DNA of 64,000 nucleotides from Acidaminococcus timonensis (GTDB taxonomy: Bacteria; Bacillota; Negativicutes; Acidaminococcales; Acidaminococcaceae): the NCBI RefSeq assembly GCF_900106585.1, contig NZ_FNWH01000006.1, positions 248,001-312,000 on the forward strand. The letters run 5' to 3'. The notes under the pieces are model-generated. The model did not search any database, was not told where the DNA came from, and was given only the letters and a program-made list of their open reading frames with translations. Positions 54,503-64,000 of the stretch are shown here, piece after piece (the stretch's first letter is position 1; the number at the start of each line of letters is the position of its first letter). Position numbers and translations under genes: made by a program.

Positions 54503-55246
54503 ATGACTTTAGTCGGGAAAGTGGCACTGGTTACTGGCGGTTCCCGGGGCATCGGCCGTGCCGTAGCCTTGAAACTGGCAGAAAACGGTGCTGATGTGGC
54601 CATCAATTATGCCGGTAATACGGCAGCCGCTGAAGAAGTGAAAGCTGCCATCGAAAAACTGGGCCGCAAAGCCATGCTGGTCCAGGGCAGTGTTGCTGAT
54701 ACCGACGGTGTCCAGGCTCTTGTGAACCAGGTGGTGAAAGAACTGGGACGTCTGGATATCCTGATCAATAATGCGGGGATTACCCGGGACGGCCTCCTGA
54801 TGCGCATGAAAGAAGCGGATTGGGATGCGGTGCTGGAAACCAATTTGAAAGGCGTATTCAACTGCTCCAAAGCTGTCATGCGCACCATGATGAAGCAAAA
54901 GAGCGGGCGGATCGTAAATATGGCCTCCGTTGTAGGGGAAATGGGCAATGCCGGCCAGGCCAACTATGCAGCCGCCAAGGCGGGTGTCATCGGTTTCACC
55001 AAGAGCCTGGCCAAGGAAGTGGCCTCTCGCGGGATCACTGTCAACGCAGTGGCCCCCGGGTTCATCGCCACGGACATGACCAAAGTCCTGACGGACGACC
55101 AGAAGGCAGAAATGGCCAGAAGCATCCCTCTGGGACGGGCCGGCCAGCCTGAAGATGTTGCCAATGCAGTTTTATTCCTTGTGTCCGATGAAGCTGCTTA
55201 TATAACCGGCCAGGTTTTAAATGTGGACGGTGGCATGGTAATGTAG
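54503..55246 (+). CDS. fabG: 3-oxoacyl-ACP reductase
   Basis: NADPH-dependent reduction of beta-ketoacyl-ACP. 247 residues of the short-chain dehydrogenase fold: cofactor motif [12 protein letters not shown] at 11-22, NNAG near 88, catalytic S142, Y155 and K159 (NYAAAK). It ends [15 protein letters not shown] as FabG proteins do. AAGGAGG lies inside fabD. Confidence 0.97.
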   Translation: MTLVGKVALVTGGSRGIGRAVALKLAENGADVAINYAGNTAAAEEVKAAIEKLGRKAMLVQGSVADTDGVQALVNQVVKELGRLDILINNAGITRDGLLMRMKEADWDAVLETNLKGVFNCSKAVMRTMMKQKSGRIVNMASVVGEMGNAGQANYAAAKAGVIGFTKSLAKEVASRGITVNAVAPGFIATDMTKVLTDDQKAEMARSIPLGRAGQPEDVANAVLFLVSDEAAYITGQVLNVDGGMVM

Positions 55247-55281
55247 TATCATTATAGAGATGGAGAAGGAGGTGAATCGAA

Positions 55282-55524
55282 ATGAGCGAACAAAGCACTT
55301 TTGAAAAAGTAAAGGCTATCACCGTTGACCAACTGAGCGTTGCTCCGGAAGACGTAAAGATGGACTCTACGTTTATCGATGACTTGGGAGCTGACTCTCT
55401 GGACATTGTGGAACTGATCATGGCTTTCGAAGAGGAATTCAACACTGAAATCCCCGACGATGTGGCTGAAAAGATCCGCACTGTAAGAGACGCAGTTGAA
55501 CTGTTGGATAAAGAAGGTAAATAA
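55282..55524 (+). CDS. acpP: acyl carrier protein
   Basis: 80-residue acidic carrier. The phosphopantetheine attachment serine is S39 in GADSLD. GAAGGAGGTG precedes the ATG, a very strong ribosome site fitting the high demand for ACP. It sits between fabG and fabK, followed by a hairpin that may set the level of downstream genes. Confidence 0.97.
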   Translation: MSEQSTFEKVKAITVDQLSVAPEDVKMDSTFIDDLGADSLDIVELIMAFEEEFNTEIPDDVAEKIRTVRDAVELLDKEGK

Positions 55525-55533
55525 TCCCATTAT

Positions 55534-55567
55534 TTCGGAAGGTCCCTGCTATCAGGGGCTTTCCGAA
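55534..55567 (+). other. intra-operon hairpin between acpP and fabK
   Basis: TTCGGAAGGTCCCTG / CAGGGGCTTTCCGAA with a CTAT loop; only a weak T-run follows. Likely a partial terminator or a stabiliser of the acpP message. Confidence 0.55.
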
Positions 55568-55607
55568 CTTTATCCTTGATCTTATGATCTGAAATGGGGG
55601 ATTTTTG

Positions 55608-56558
55608 TTGAAAGTGCCAGTGCTGAAGATTGGTGAAAAAGTAGCAACAATGCCTATCGTCCAGGGCGGTATGGCTATACGCTTGTCCACGGCGCGTTTG
55701 GCAGCTTCGGTGGCCAATGAAGGCGGTGTGGGTCTGATCGCTGCTTCTGGTCTGCCCTTCGATCAGCTGCGCAAAGAAATCCGTCTTGCCCGGAAATTAT
55801 CCAACGGCAAGGGAATGATCGGCATCAATGCCATGGTGGCCGCCCGGGAATTTAAGGGGCTGATTACAACTGCAGCCCAGGAGAAAGTCGATTTGATTGT
55901 GGCCGGGGCTGGCTTTTCCAGAGATATGTTTGCGGTGGGCAAAGAATATGGTGTACCCATTGTGCCCATTGTATCCTATGCCAAATTGGCAAAAATTGCG
56001 GAACGGCTCGGTGCTTCTGCCGTTGTGGTGGAAGGGACTGAAGCAGGGGGCCATTTGGGGACCCAGCGTTCCATTAAAGATATTCTGCCGGAAATCCTTT
56101 CGGTTGTCAAAATCCCTGTGATTGCAGCAGGGGGCGCTGTCGACGGCAATGACGTGGCAGAGCTGTTAAAAATGGGGGCCAGTGGGGTCCAGATGGGCAG
56201 CCGGTTTGCTGCCAGCGAGGAATCCAACGGTGCTCCGATGTTAAAACAATTCTATCTGAAAATGACCGCAGACGATGTGGTGCAAATAGATAGTCCGGTA
56301 GGGTTCAAGGGCCGTGCCGTCCTGACACCGTTTTCCAAAGCGGTGCTGGAAGGCCATCCGCTGAAGCCCACCACCTGTGACAGCTGCCTGAAGCACTGCT
56401 CCCGCAGCTTCTGTATCATCCGGGCACTGACCCGGGCCCAGCAGGGCGATCTGGAGACAGGTCTGGTGTTTACCGGCGCCAATATGTGGAAAATTAAAGA
56501 AATCCTTCCGGTTCATGAAATCTTTAGACGAATCAAGGAAGATCTGGATAAAAATTAA
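55608..56558 (+). CDS. fabK: enoyl-ACP reductase II (FabK) / nitronate monooxygenase family
   Basis: FMN-dependent TIM-barrel enzyme of the FabK/2-nitropropane dioxygenase family. Its operon position argues for the final reduction of the elongation cycle, replacing FabI. 316 residues: IVQGGMAIRLSTARLAASVANEGGVGLI, GTEAGGHLG near 145 and IAAGGAVDGNDVAELLKMGA. The C-terminal part has a four-cysteine patch (CDSCLKHCSRSFC) that is not standard in FabK and may bind metal. The start is TTG: TTG 55608 is 6 bp from GGGGGA, TTG 55605 only 3 bp. The related nitronate monooxygenase role cannot be excluded. Confidence 0.82.
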   Translation: MKVPVLKIGEKVATMPIVQGGMAIRLSTARLAASVANEGGVGLIAASGLPFDQLRKEIRLARKLSNGKGMIGINAMVAAREFKGLITTAAQEKVDLIVAGAGFSRDMFAVGKEYGVPIVPIVSYAKLAKIAERLGASAVVVEGTEAGGHLGTQRSIKDILPEILSVVKIPVIAAGGAVDGNDVAELLKMGASGVQMGSRFAASEESNGAPMLKQFYLKMTADDVVQIDSPVGFKGRAVLTPFSKAVLEGHPLKPTTCDSCLKHCSRSFCIIRALTRAQQGDLETGLVFTGANMWKIKEILPVHEIFRRIKEDLDKN

Positions 56559-56573
56559 GACGAGGTGATCCTG

Positions 56574-57821
56574 TTGAAACGTAGAGTGGTAGTGACCGGC
56601 CTCAGTGCGATTACGCCCATCGGTATCGGCAAAGATGAATTTTGGAAAAGCCTGATGGCAGGGAAATCCGGCATTGGCCTGATTACCCAATTTGATACGA
56701 CGGATTTTAACTGCAAGATTGCCGGCGAAGTGAAAGGCTTCGATTTCGCCGATTATGGCGACCGGAAAGAAGGCAAGCGGATGGACCGGGTGACCCAGTT
56801 CGCCGTGGCAGCCGGCAAGATGGCTGTGGCCGATGCAGAACTGGATCTGGCCAAAGAAGATGTGGACCGGATCGGTGTGTGCGTAGGCACCGGGATCGGC
56901 GGTATCCATACGTTCCTGGATGCAGCCACGAAACTGAACGAAAAAGGACCGGGCCGGATCAGCCCGTTCTTCATTCCCATGGAAATCCCCAATATGCCTG
57001 CTGCCCAGATTGCCATCGACCTGGGGGTGAAAGGACCCAACACGGCCATTGTCACTGCTTGCTCCACGGGCTCTGACTGCATCGGGGAAGCCCTGCGGAC
57101 CATCCAGTACGGCGATGCCGATGTGATGATTGCCGGTGGTACGGAAGCGGCCATTTCTCCCATTGCTGTGGCCGGTTTCGACAACATGAAGGCCCTGAGC
57201 CGGAACAATGAGGTTCCGGAAAAAGCGTCCTGCCCCTTCGACAAGAAGCGCAGTGGCTTTGTCATGGGCGAAGGTTGCGGCCTGATTGTAGTGGAAGAAC
57301 TGGAACACGCCAAAAAGCGTGGGGCCCATATCTATGCAGAACTGGTTGGCTACGGCCACAACAGTGACGCCTACCATATCACCGCTCCGGATCCGGAAGG
57401 GGATATGCAGGTGAAATGCATGGAGATGGCCATCAAAGACGCCGGCCTGACTCCCGATGACGTGGACTATGTAAATGCCCATGGGACCAGCACCCACCGC
57501 AATGACCTGAACGAAACCAACTGCTGCAAGCGGGTATTTGGAGAACGGGCCAAACAGGTGCCCATCAGCTCCATCAAATCCATGACCGGCCATCTGCTGG
57601 GCGGTGCTGGCGGCGTGGAAGCTGTTGCTACCATCCTGACCATCAAGAACGGCATGATTCCTCCCACCATCAACTACGAAGATGTGGATGTGGAAGAAGG
57701 CATGGATCTGGACTATGTACCCAATGTGGCCCGGAAAGCCGATGTGAAGGTGGCACTGTCCAATAACTTTGGCTTTGGTGGTCACAATGCCATCCTGTGC
57801 TTCAAAAAGTACGAAGACTAA
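56574..57821 (+). CDS. fabF: beta-ketoacyl-ACP synthase II
   Basis: Chain-elongating condensing enzyme. 415 residues with the Cys-His-His triad: C163 (TACSTGSD), H303 (NAHGTSTHRND) and H340 (MTGHLLGG). It begins KRRVVVTGLSAITPIG. The start is TTG 56574, placed right after GAGGTGATC, which pairs fully with the 16S rRNA tail. The in-frame GTG at 56565 is part of that ribosome site. Last fatty-acid gene of the operon; 10 bp before rnc. Confidence 0.96.
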   Translation: MKRRVVVTGLSAITPIGIGKDEFWKSLMAGKSGIGLITQFDTTDFNCKIAGEVKGFDFADYGDRKEGKRMDRVTQFAVAAGKMAVADAELDLAKEDVDRIGVCVGTGIGGIHTFLDAATKLNEKGPGRISPFFIPMEIPNMPAAQIAIDLGVKGPNTAIVTACSTGSDCIGEALRTIQYGDADVMIAGGTEAAISPIAVAGFDNMKALSRNNEVPEKASCPFDKKRSGFVMGEGCGLIVVEELEHAKKRGAHIYAELVGYGHNSDAYHITAPDPEGDMQVKCMEMAIKDAGLTPDDVDYVNAHGTSTHRNDLNETNCCKRVFGERAKQVPISSIKSMTGHLLGGAGGVEAVATILTIKNGMIPPTINYEDVDVEEGMDLDYVPNVARKADVKVALSNNFGFGGHNAILCFKKYED

Positions 57822-57831
57822 GGGTCCTGTG

Positions 57832-58530
57832 ATGGAGGAACAACGGCAAAAAGAGCTGGAAGGGCTCTGTCACAGCCTGGATATGACCATGAATGACTGG
57901 CACCTGCTGGATATGGCATTGACCCATACGTCCTATGCCTATGAGTCCAAACGGAATCCCCGCCCCCAGCACAATCAGCGGCTGGAGTTCCTGGGAGATT
58001 CGGTGCTCAGCCTGGTGGTCAGCACCTATATCTACAAACATTATCCCAAAATGGACGAAGGCGAGTTGTCCAAGCTGCGGGCCTTCCTGGTATGCGAGGA
58101 GACCCTGGCCCAGCTGTCTGAGGAATACCATTTGGGAGAGCACCTGCTGTTGGGGAAGGGCGAGATCAATCTGGACGGGGAGGAAAATCCCTCCATCCTG
58201 GCGGATGCTTTTGAAAGCGTCCTGGGAGCCTATTATCTGGACCAGGGATTCGCCAAAGCCACCCAGCTGCTTGATCGTCTGCTGATCCGGCGGATTCCGG
58301 AACTGACGGCCGATGGCGTGGACCGGGATTATAAGACCCGACTGCAGGAAATGGCACAGAAAGATGGCCCGGCGGATATTCAGTATGAACTGGTCTCTGC
58401 AGAAGGCCCCAGCCATAACCGGACCTTTGTGATGCGCGTGCTGGTAAATGGGCAGGAGCAGGGCAGAGGCCGGGGAAGAACCAAAAAAGAAGCCGAGCAG
58501 CGTGCTGCCCGAGAAGCACTGCGAAAATAA
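57832..58530 (+). CDS. rnc: ribonuclease III
   Basis: Double-strand-specific endoribonuclease for rRNA and mRNA processing. 232 residues. The signature QRLEFLGDSVLSLVV near 44-58 and DAFESVLGAYYLD near 117 carry the metal-binding acidic residues. A double-stranded-RNA-binding domain occupies about 158-232 (DYKTRLQEMAQ ... KKEAEQRAAREAL). ATG 57832 has AAGGG upstream. The acpP-fabF-rnc order is common across bacteria; here the operon ends with a terminator. Confidence 0.96.
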   Translation: MEEQRQKELEGLCHSLDMTMNDWHLLDMALTHTSYAYESKRNPRPQHNQRLEFLGDSVLSLVVSTYIYKHYPKMDEGELSKLRAFLVCEETLAQLSEEYHLGEHLLLGKGEINLDGEENPSILADAFESVLGAYYLDQGFAKATQLLDRLLIRRIPELTADGVDRDYKTRLQEMAQKDGPADIQYELVSAEGPSHNRTFVMRVLVNGQEQGRGRGRTKKEAEQRAAREALRK

Positions 58531-58532
58531 GC

Positions 58533-58566
58533 AAAAAAGTGTCGCCTGTTGGGGCGGCACTTTTTT
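58533..58566 (+). terminator. terminator of the fab operon
   Basis: Stem AAAAAGTGTCGCC / GGGCGGCACTTTTT followed by T-run, right after the rnc stop. Confidence 0.92.
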
Positions 58567-58587
58567 GTTGACTAATTTATTGGAATC

Positions 58588-58620
58588 AAAAAAGACTGCC
58601 GCGCAAGCGACAGTCTTTTG
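58588..58620 (-). terminator. terminator of ilvE
   Basis: Stem AAAAGACTG-CGC / GCG-CAGTCTTTT; on the minus strand it is followed by TTTTTT. Confidence 0.88.
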
Positions 58621-58630
58621 GGTATGGAAC

Positions 58631-59656
58631 TTATTTGACTTCGTGGATCCAGCCTTCCGGACCTTCGATTTCGCCCATCTGGATGCCTCTCAGGGTCTTG
58701 TACAGTTTGGTCAGCACAGGGCCCATTTCATCCATGCCACTGGGCAGGCAGATTTCCTTGCCATGGTCTACGATCTTGCCCACAGGGCAGATCACGGCAG
58801 CGGTTCCGCACAGACCGGCTTCAGCGAAATCAGCGACTTCAGAAAATTTCACCGGACGATGTTCCACTTTCATGCCCAGCATATCCGTAGCGATGGTGAT
58901 GATGGAACGGCGGGTGATGGAGGGCAGGATGGAATCGGATTTCGGAGTGACCAGGGTGCCGTCTTTCTTCACGAACATGAAGTTGGCGCCGCCGGTTTCT
59001 TCCACGTAGGTGCGGGTTGCCGGATCCAGGTACATGTTTTCATCGAAACCGTTCTTGTGGGCGGTGATGTAGGCATGCAGGCTCATGGCATAGTTCAGGC
59101 CGGCTTTGATGTGGCCGGTGCCCCGGGGTGCCGCACGGTCGAAATCGGATACACAGATGGTGATGGGTTTGGCACCGTTCTTGAAGTAGTTGCCTACAGG
59201 AGTGCCAAACAGACGGAACTGGTATTCATCAGAAGGTTTTACGCCAATGACCGGGCCAGTGGCAAACAGATACGGACGCAGATACAGAGCACCGCCGCTT
59301 TCAAAAGGAGGAATCCAGTCCTTGTTGGCGCGGACCACTTCGTCTACGGCTTCCATGAACATTTCTTCGGAAACCGGCGGCATTTCCAGTCGTTTGGCGG
59401 AGTCGATCATCCGTTTTGCGTTCTGATCCGGACGGAAGGTGACCGTACGGCCATCTTTGGTTTTATAGGCCTTCAGGCCTTCAAAAACTTCCTGGCAGTA
59501 TTGCAGGACGCCGGCACATTCGTTCAGTACCACATTGGCATCATCGGTCAGACCGCCTTTTCCCCATTTGCCGTCTTTGTAATTTGCCACATACCGTTGG
59601 GAAGTGGGTTGGTAAGCGAAACCCAGGTTATCCCAGTCTAAATTAACCTTTGACAT
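58631..59656 (-). CDS. ilvE: branched-chain amino acid aminotransferase
   Basis: PLP enzyme of fold type IV that transaminates leucine, isoleucine and valine. 341 residues. The PLP lysine is K184 in GHIKAGLNYA. TFRPDQNAKRM near 73, YLRPYLFATGP near 125 and YVEETGGANFMFV are family stretches. Monocistronic, minus strand, with a good promoter and terminator; convergent with the fab operon. It may serve synthesis or fermentation of branched-chain amino acids. Confidence 0.95.
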   Translation of the reverse strand: MSKVNLDWDNLGFAYQPTSQRYVANYKDGKWGKGGLTDDANVVLNECAGVLQYCQEVFEGLKAYKTKDGRTVTFRPDQNAKRMIDSAKRLEMPPVSEEMFMEAVDEVVRANKDWIPPFESGGALYLRPYLFATGPVIGVKPSDEYQFRLFGTPVGNYFKNGAKPITICVSDFDRAAPRGTGHIKAGLNYAMSLHAYITAHKNGFDENMYLDPATRTYVEETGGANFMFVKKDGTLVTPKSDSILPSITRRSIITIATDMLGMKVEHRPVKFSEVADFAEAGLCGTAAVICPVGKIVDHGKEICLPSGMDEMGPVLTKLYKTLRGIQMGEIEGPEGWIHEVK

Positions 59657-59719
59657 AAAAACCCCTCGTTTCCTTCGAAAAACTATGATGTTACAAAAAT
59701 GAATTTTGTATACTTCATA

Positions 59720-59748
59720 ATATTATCCTTTTGCAATGGGTTTGTCAA
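59720..59748 (-). promoter_or_regulatory. promoter of ilvE
   Basis: On the minus strand TTGACA (complement 59743-59748), 17 bp, TAATAT (complement 59720-59725). About 60 bp of leader. Confidence 0.75.
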
Positions 59749-59931
59749 TCATATCCTGAAAAAGGCTTTTTATGCACTTTCCCCGTACTATCATACCATC
59801 TTCCAGGATTGCGCAGTTCTGATAGGAGAACTATAATAAGGATAAAACCGTGCCGGGATAGCAGCTGTATCAATATTATATAGGAAAAGATTGATCGGCG
59901 GCAGGACGGGAAAAAGCGCGAGGTGGATTCC

Positions 59932-61125
59932 ATGACGAAGAAGTTATACGAAAATGATTCGTTGCTCAAGACCTGTGAGGCCCAGGTGCTGGCCTGTGAA
60001 CAGAAGGATGACCATTATGAAGTGACGCTGGACCAGACGGTGATTTTCCCGGAAGGGGGCGGTCAGCTGTCCGACCGGGGCTGGCTGGACACCGTGCCGG
60101 TGTTCTATGCCTCTGAGGCAGGGCCGGACGTGCACCACTGGACCAATACCCCGGTGGAAGTGGGAAAGAAGGTCCAGGTGAAACTGGACTGGGCGGTGCG
60201 GCTGGACCGGATGCAGCAGCACTGCGGGGAACACATCCTGTCCTATGCCTTCTGGAAGACCTGCGGAGCCAATAACGTAGGATTCCATATGAATGAAGAC
60301 AGTGTGTTCATCGACCTGGACAAGGAAATCGATGAGGAAACCGCCGAAAAGGCGGAACGGATGGCCAACCAGTGCCTGTGGGCCAACGAACCCATTACCC
60401 TGCATTATGTGGATTCCACGGAACTGGGGAACTATCCTCTCCGTAAGAAAAACGAGAAGCTGCGGGGCACGGTGCGGCTGGTGGACATCAGGAACGGGGA
60501 CATCTGTACCTGCTGCGGTACCCATCCTCCTTTTACAGGGATGGTGGGATCCATCCAGATCATCCGTTTCGTCCGCCACAAGGGAGGCAGCCGGGTGGAA
60601 TTTTTATGCGGTGCCCGGGCACTGACCGAGATGCACAAACGGAATCAGGTTTTGGAGGACACCAGCAATTTCCTGTCGGTGAAGGCGGATGGGGTCCTGC
60701 CGGCTGTGGAGAAGCTGCACCAGGAGATCCTGGAACTGCGGGGCCAGGTGCGGGAAAAGACCCAGGAACTGATCCGTTTCCAGCTGCCGGAACGGCTGGA
60801 AAAAGCGCCCACCTTCTCCGATGGTACCCGGCTGCTGGTACTGACCCTGGAAGGAACGGCTCAGGAAGGGAAGAGTGCCATGAAGCTGGCTTCCGCTGAA
60901 CCGAAGGTACTGGCTGCCGTGTTCACGAAGGACGGAGAACGGCTCATGTACCAGTTTGCCTTGAGTGAAGGTGCTACGGGTGACTGCAAAGCCTGCTGCC
61001 AGCAGGCCAATGCCCTGTTCCAGGGACGTGGGGGTGGCCGTCCGCAAAGTGCCCAGGGCGGCGGTACAGCAGGTGACGATTGGCAGGAGAAGATAAAGGA
61101 GCTGGAAAAACAGATCCTGGGATAG
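59932..61125 (+). CDS. alanyl-tRNA editing protein (AlaX-L type, with DHHA1 domain)
   Basis: Free-standing relative of the alanyl-tRNA synthetase editing domain that hydrolyses mischarged Ser- or Gly-tRNA-Ala. 397 residues. The N-terminal beta-barrel has PEGGGQLSDRGWL near 40. The zinc site is H97/H101 (QQHCGEHIL) plus C194/H198 (CCGTHPP). A coiled coil near 240-285 precedes a DHHA1 domain with a Gly-rich end (GRGGGRPQSAQGGG). ATG 59932 follows GAGGTG at 7 bp; an in-frame GTG at 59923 lies within that site. No aminoacylation core is present, so it is not alaS. Confidence 0.9.
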   Translation: MTKKLYENDSLLKTCEAQVLACEQKDDHYEVTLDQTVIFPEGGGQLSDRGWLDTVPVFYASEAGPDVHHWTNTPVEVGKKVQVKLDWAVRLDRMQQHCGEHILSYAFWKTCGANNVGFHMNEDSVFIDLDKEIDEETAEKAERMANQCLWANEPITLHYVDSTELGNYPLRKKNEKLRGTVRLVDIRNGDICTCCGTHPPFTGMVGSIQIIRFVRHKGGSRVEFLCGARALTEMHKRNQVLEDTSNFLSVKADGVLPAVEKLHQEILELRGQVREKTQELIRFQLPERLEKAPTFSDGTRLLVLTLEGTAQEGKSAMKLASAEPKVLAAVFTKDGERLMYQFALSEGATGDCKACCQQANALFQGRGGGRPQSAQGGGTAGDDWQEKIKELEKQILG

Positions 61126-61165
61126 GGGTGCCTCCCGGGCTGCGACCGTTTCCCGTTGAAAACCC

Positions 61166-61195
61166 TTGCAACAATTGTAACAAATATGATATAAT
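61166..61195 (+). promoter_or_regulatory. promoter of rpsB-tsf
   Basis: TTGCAA (61166-61171), 18 bp, extended TGA-TATAAT (61190-61195). A leader of about 115 nt follows, room for S2 autoregulation. Confidence 0.75.
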
Positions 61196-61317
61196 CTTAA
61201 TCGCTGTGAATGCACAGCCATCCATAATACACACGCAGAGTCAGGACGCGGCTGTCCTCTTTTGCCGAGAGGCCAAGCGAAAAGAGCTCTGCGGAGGGAA
61301 AACAGGAGGAATACAAA

Positions 61318-62064
61318 ATGGCAATCGTATCTATGAAACAACTGTTGGAAGCAGGCGTACACTTCGGTCATCAGACCCGTCGCTGGAACCCCAAGATGGC
61401 TCCGTATATCTTCACCGAACGGAACGGCATCTACATCATCGATCTGCAGCAGACCGTGAAGAAAGTGGAAGAATGCTACAGCTTCCTGCGTGAACTGGCT
61501 GCCCAGGGCGGTACCGTGCTGTTCGTAGGCACCAAGAAACAGGCTCAGGCTGCCATCAAAGAAGAAGCGGAACGCTGCGGCATGTTCTATGTGAACGAAA
61601 GATGGCTGGGCGGCATGCTGACCAACTTCAAGACCATCCAGACCCGTATCAAACGGCTGCATGAACTGGAAAAAATGGAAGAAGATGGCACCTTCGACCT
61701 GCTGCCGAAGAAAGAAGTCATCGTTCTGCGCCATGAAATGGCCAAACTGGAAAAATACCTGGGCGGTATCAAGAACATGAAGAAGCTGCCCAGCGCTCTG
61801 TTCGTCATCGATCCCCGGAAGGAACACAACGCCATCATGGAAGCACGGAAACTGCATATCCCCATCGTAGCCACCGTTGATACCAACTGCGATCCGGATG
61901 AAGTGGATTACCTGATGCCTGCCAACGATGACGCCATCCGTGCCGTTCGTCTGCTGACCAGCAAAATGGCTGACGCTGTCCTGGAAGGCAAAGCCAGCGC
62001 TGTGGACGAAGAAGCTGCCGCCGCTGATGAAAAGGCTGCTGCTGACGATAAAGACGCTGAATAA
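61318..62064 (+). CDS. rpsB: 30S ribosomal protein S2
   Basis: Small-subunit protein S2. 248 residues starting [42 protein letters not shown] and [19 protein letters not shown] follow, then [20 protein letters not shown]. The Ala/Glu/Asp-rich tail (about 225-248) is a lineage feature. AGGAGG precedes the ATG. Operon with tsf 33 bp downstream. Confidence 0.97.
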   Translation: MAIVSMKQLLEAGVHFGHQTRRWNPKMAPYIFTERNGIYIIDLQQTVKKVEECYSFLRELAAQGGTVLFVGTKKQAQAAIKEEAERCGMFYVNERWLGGMLTNFKTIQTRIKRLHELEKMEEDGTFDLLPKKEVIVLRHEMAKLEKYLGGIKNMKKLPSALFVIDPRKEHNAIMEARKLHIPIVATVDTNCDPDEVDYLMPANDDAIRAVRLLTSKMADAVLEGKASAVDEEAAAADEKAAADDKDAE

Positions 62065-62097
62065 GATTTCATTCCGTAAAGTACAGGAGGAATACTG

Positions 62098-62979
62098 ATG
62101 GCAATTACTGCTAGCATGGTAAAAGACCTGCGTGACCGTACCGGCGCAGGCATGATGGACTGCAAAAAAGCCCTGACCGCCACCAATGGCGATATGGATG
62201 CGGCTATCGATTTCCTGCGGGAAAAAGGCCTGTCCAAGGCTGCCAAGAAAGCCAGCCGTGTGGCTGCTGAAGGTCTGGTAGAAGCCTATGTGGACGAAGC
62301 CAACAAAGTAGCCGTCCTGGTCGAAGTGAACTGCGAAACCGACTTCGTGGCCAACACCGACGAATATAAGAACCTGGTCCTGTCCATTGCCAAACACATT
62401 GCTGCCAACAAACCGGCTGATGTGGCTGCTCTGAATGACCAGATCTTCCTGGGCACTGACAAGAAAGTCAGCGAAGTCATCACTGAAGCCATTGCCAAAA
62501 TCGGCGAAAAGATCGATATCCGTCGCTTCACCGTTTATGAATATGGCAATGACACCCTGGGCCACTACATCCATGGCGCCGGCAGAATCGGCGTGCTGGT
62601 TGAACTGGAAGGCGGGGACACTGAAGTAGCCAAAGACGTGGCTATGCACATTGCTGCTGCCAACCCGTCCTACCTGGATCGGACCCTGGTTCCCGCTGCA
62701 GAACTGGATCATGAAAAAGAAGTCCTGGCAGAACAGGCCAAGAACGAAGGAAAACCGGAAAAGATCATCGAAAAGATGGTCCAGGGCCGGATTCAGAAGT
62801 TCTATAAAGAAATCTGCCTGGTCGATCAGGAATTCATCAAAGACCCGGATAAATCCGTGGGTGCTCTGCTGAAAGAACACAATGCCAAAGCCAAGAGATA
62901 CGTTCGGTATCAGCTGGGTGAAGGCATTGAAAAGAAAAAAGAAGACTTTGCTGCTGAAGTAGCCAGCTTCGTAAAATAA
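62098..62979 (+). CDS. tsf: elongation factor Ts
   Basis: Nucleotide exchange factor for EF-Tu. 293 residues: N-terminal UBA-like domain ([20 protein letters not shown]), then [17 protein letters not shown] near 75-91, which contacts EF-Tu. The dimerisation part includes [17 protein letters not shown], and the C-terminal [16 protein letters not shown] is typical. AGGAGG precedes the ATG. Closed by a terminator. Confidence 0.97.
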   Translation: MAITASMVKDLRDRTGAGMMDCKKALTATNGDMDAAIDFLREKGLSKAAKKASRVAAEGLVEAYVDEANKVAVLVEVNCETDFVANTDEYKNLVLSIAKHIAANKPADVAALNDQIFLGTDKKVSEVITEAIAKIGEKIDIRRFTVYEYGNDTLGHYIHGAGRIGVLVELEGGDTEVAKDVAMHIAAANPSYLDRTLVPAAELDHEKEVLAEQAKNEGKPEKIIEKMVQGRIQKFYKEICLVDQEFIKDPDKSVGALLKEHNAKAKRYVRYQLGEGIEKKKEDFAAEVASFVK

Positions 62980-62987
62980 CAATCCTG

Positions 62988-63026
62988 ACAAGGGGCTTTC
63001 GCTTGGGCGGCAGCCCCTTGTTTTAT
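62988..63026 (+). terminator. terminator of rpsB-tsf
   Basis: Stem CAAGGGGCT / AGCCCCTTG with a 14-base loop, then TTTTAT. Confidence 0.85.
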
Positions 63027-63045
63027 GACCTTTAAGATTTCGGTC

Positions 63046-63074
63046 TTGCAGGAAACGGCAAATTCACCTATAAT
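63046..63074 (+). promoter_or_regulatory. promoter of pyrH-frr
   Basis: TTGCAG (63046-63051), 17 bp, TATAAT (63069-63074); about 100 nt of leader to pyrH. Confidence 0.75.
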
Positions 63075-63170
63075 GAGATGGAACAAACTTGTGGATGTTT
63101 CGAGTAAGGGTTCGGAAAATCTCTACAGAGGGAGAAGCCATCCGGATGCAAGAGCGACGGAACTCGGTAG

Positions 63171-63908
<738 letters not shown>

Positions 63909-63909
63909 T

Positions 63910-64000
63910 ATGGCAACGATTGCAGAACTGCAAACCAAGACCCAAGAAAAAATGGACAGAGCGCTGAAAGCCCTGCGTGTGGAGCTGACCAATATCCGTA
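63910..64000 (+). CDS. frr: ribosome recycling factor (3' end outside window)
   Basis: The first 30 residues, MATIAELQTKTQEKMDRALKALRV..., match the N-terminal helix of ribosome recycling factor, ending LTNIR at the window edge (full length about 185). GTAGGAGG at the pyrH end serves as ribosome site. The rpsB-tsf-pyrH-frr order is the classic bacterial cluster and supports the call. Confidence 0.9.
   Translation, partial: MATIAELQTKTQEKMDRALKALRVELTNIR

Overview
The window reads as chromosome of a Gram-negative-type Firmicute (class Negativicutes), most likely Acidaminococcus or a close relative. It combines Firmicutes-type regulation (FapR-controlled fatty acid operon, HutP, CIRCE, CdaA/CdaR) with diderm machinery (a TpsB outer-membrane transporter, a filamentous-haemagglutinin exoprotein, a phosphoethanolamine-transferase-like enzyme). 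The genus call comes from the look of the proteins and was not tested by a search.

Layout. 1-2774: TrkA (cut by the window start) and TrkH potassium uptake. 2835-4091: M20 peptidase on the minus strand. 4219-7631: cdaA-cdaR (c-di-AMP) with an FAD oxidoreductase. 7640-7915: GC-rich tandem palindromic repeats. 7975-12821: inorganic pyrophosphatase, NADP isocitrate dehydrogenase, HutP, a small unknown protein and a cystine-type symporter. 13042-16665: a sulfatase-fold membrane transferase and a WG-repeat secreted protein. 16838-17479: an Hsp20 gene behind a CIRCE operator.

17.5-42.6 kb is an accessory island bounded by two nearly identical 154/155-bp direct repeats, with tRNA-Pro(CGG) just outside its right edge. 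It holds a two-partner-secretion locus of the contact-dependent-inhibition kind: fhaC (TpsB), a giant fhaB broken by one frameshift, its AT-rich C-terminal toxin and a membrane immunity protein. Behind these lie orphan C-terminal cassettes with their own immunity genes. Four IS21-family insertions (three element types) are scattered through the array. Every insertion still has its target duplication. Removing them on paper restores immunity gene 1, reconnects toxin 2 to immunity 2, and rebuilds a fourth immunity-like gene that two elements have broken.

42.7-50.9 kb is housekeeping: tRNA-Pro, a DUF4127 protein, rsmD-coaD, glyoxalase, tmcAL, ackA, yceD-rpmF and a transaldolase-like aldolase. 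50956-58530 is one tightly packed lipid operon, fapR-plsX-fabH-fabD-fabG-acpP-fabK-fabF-rnc, with a candidate FapR operator at its promoter. 58631-64000: ilvE (minus), an alanyl-tRNA editing protein, and the translation cluster rpsB-tsf / pyrH-frr (frr is cut by the window end).

Core genes are GC-rich. Toxin tips and immunity genes in the island are conspicuously AT-rich, as expected for exchangeable polymorphic-toxin cassettes.
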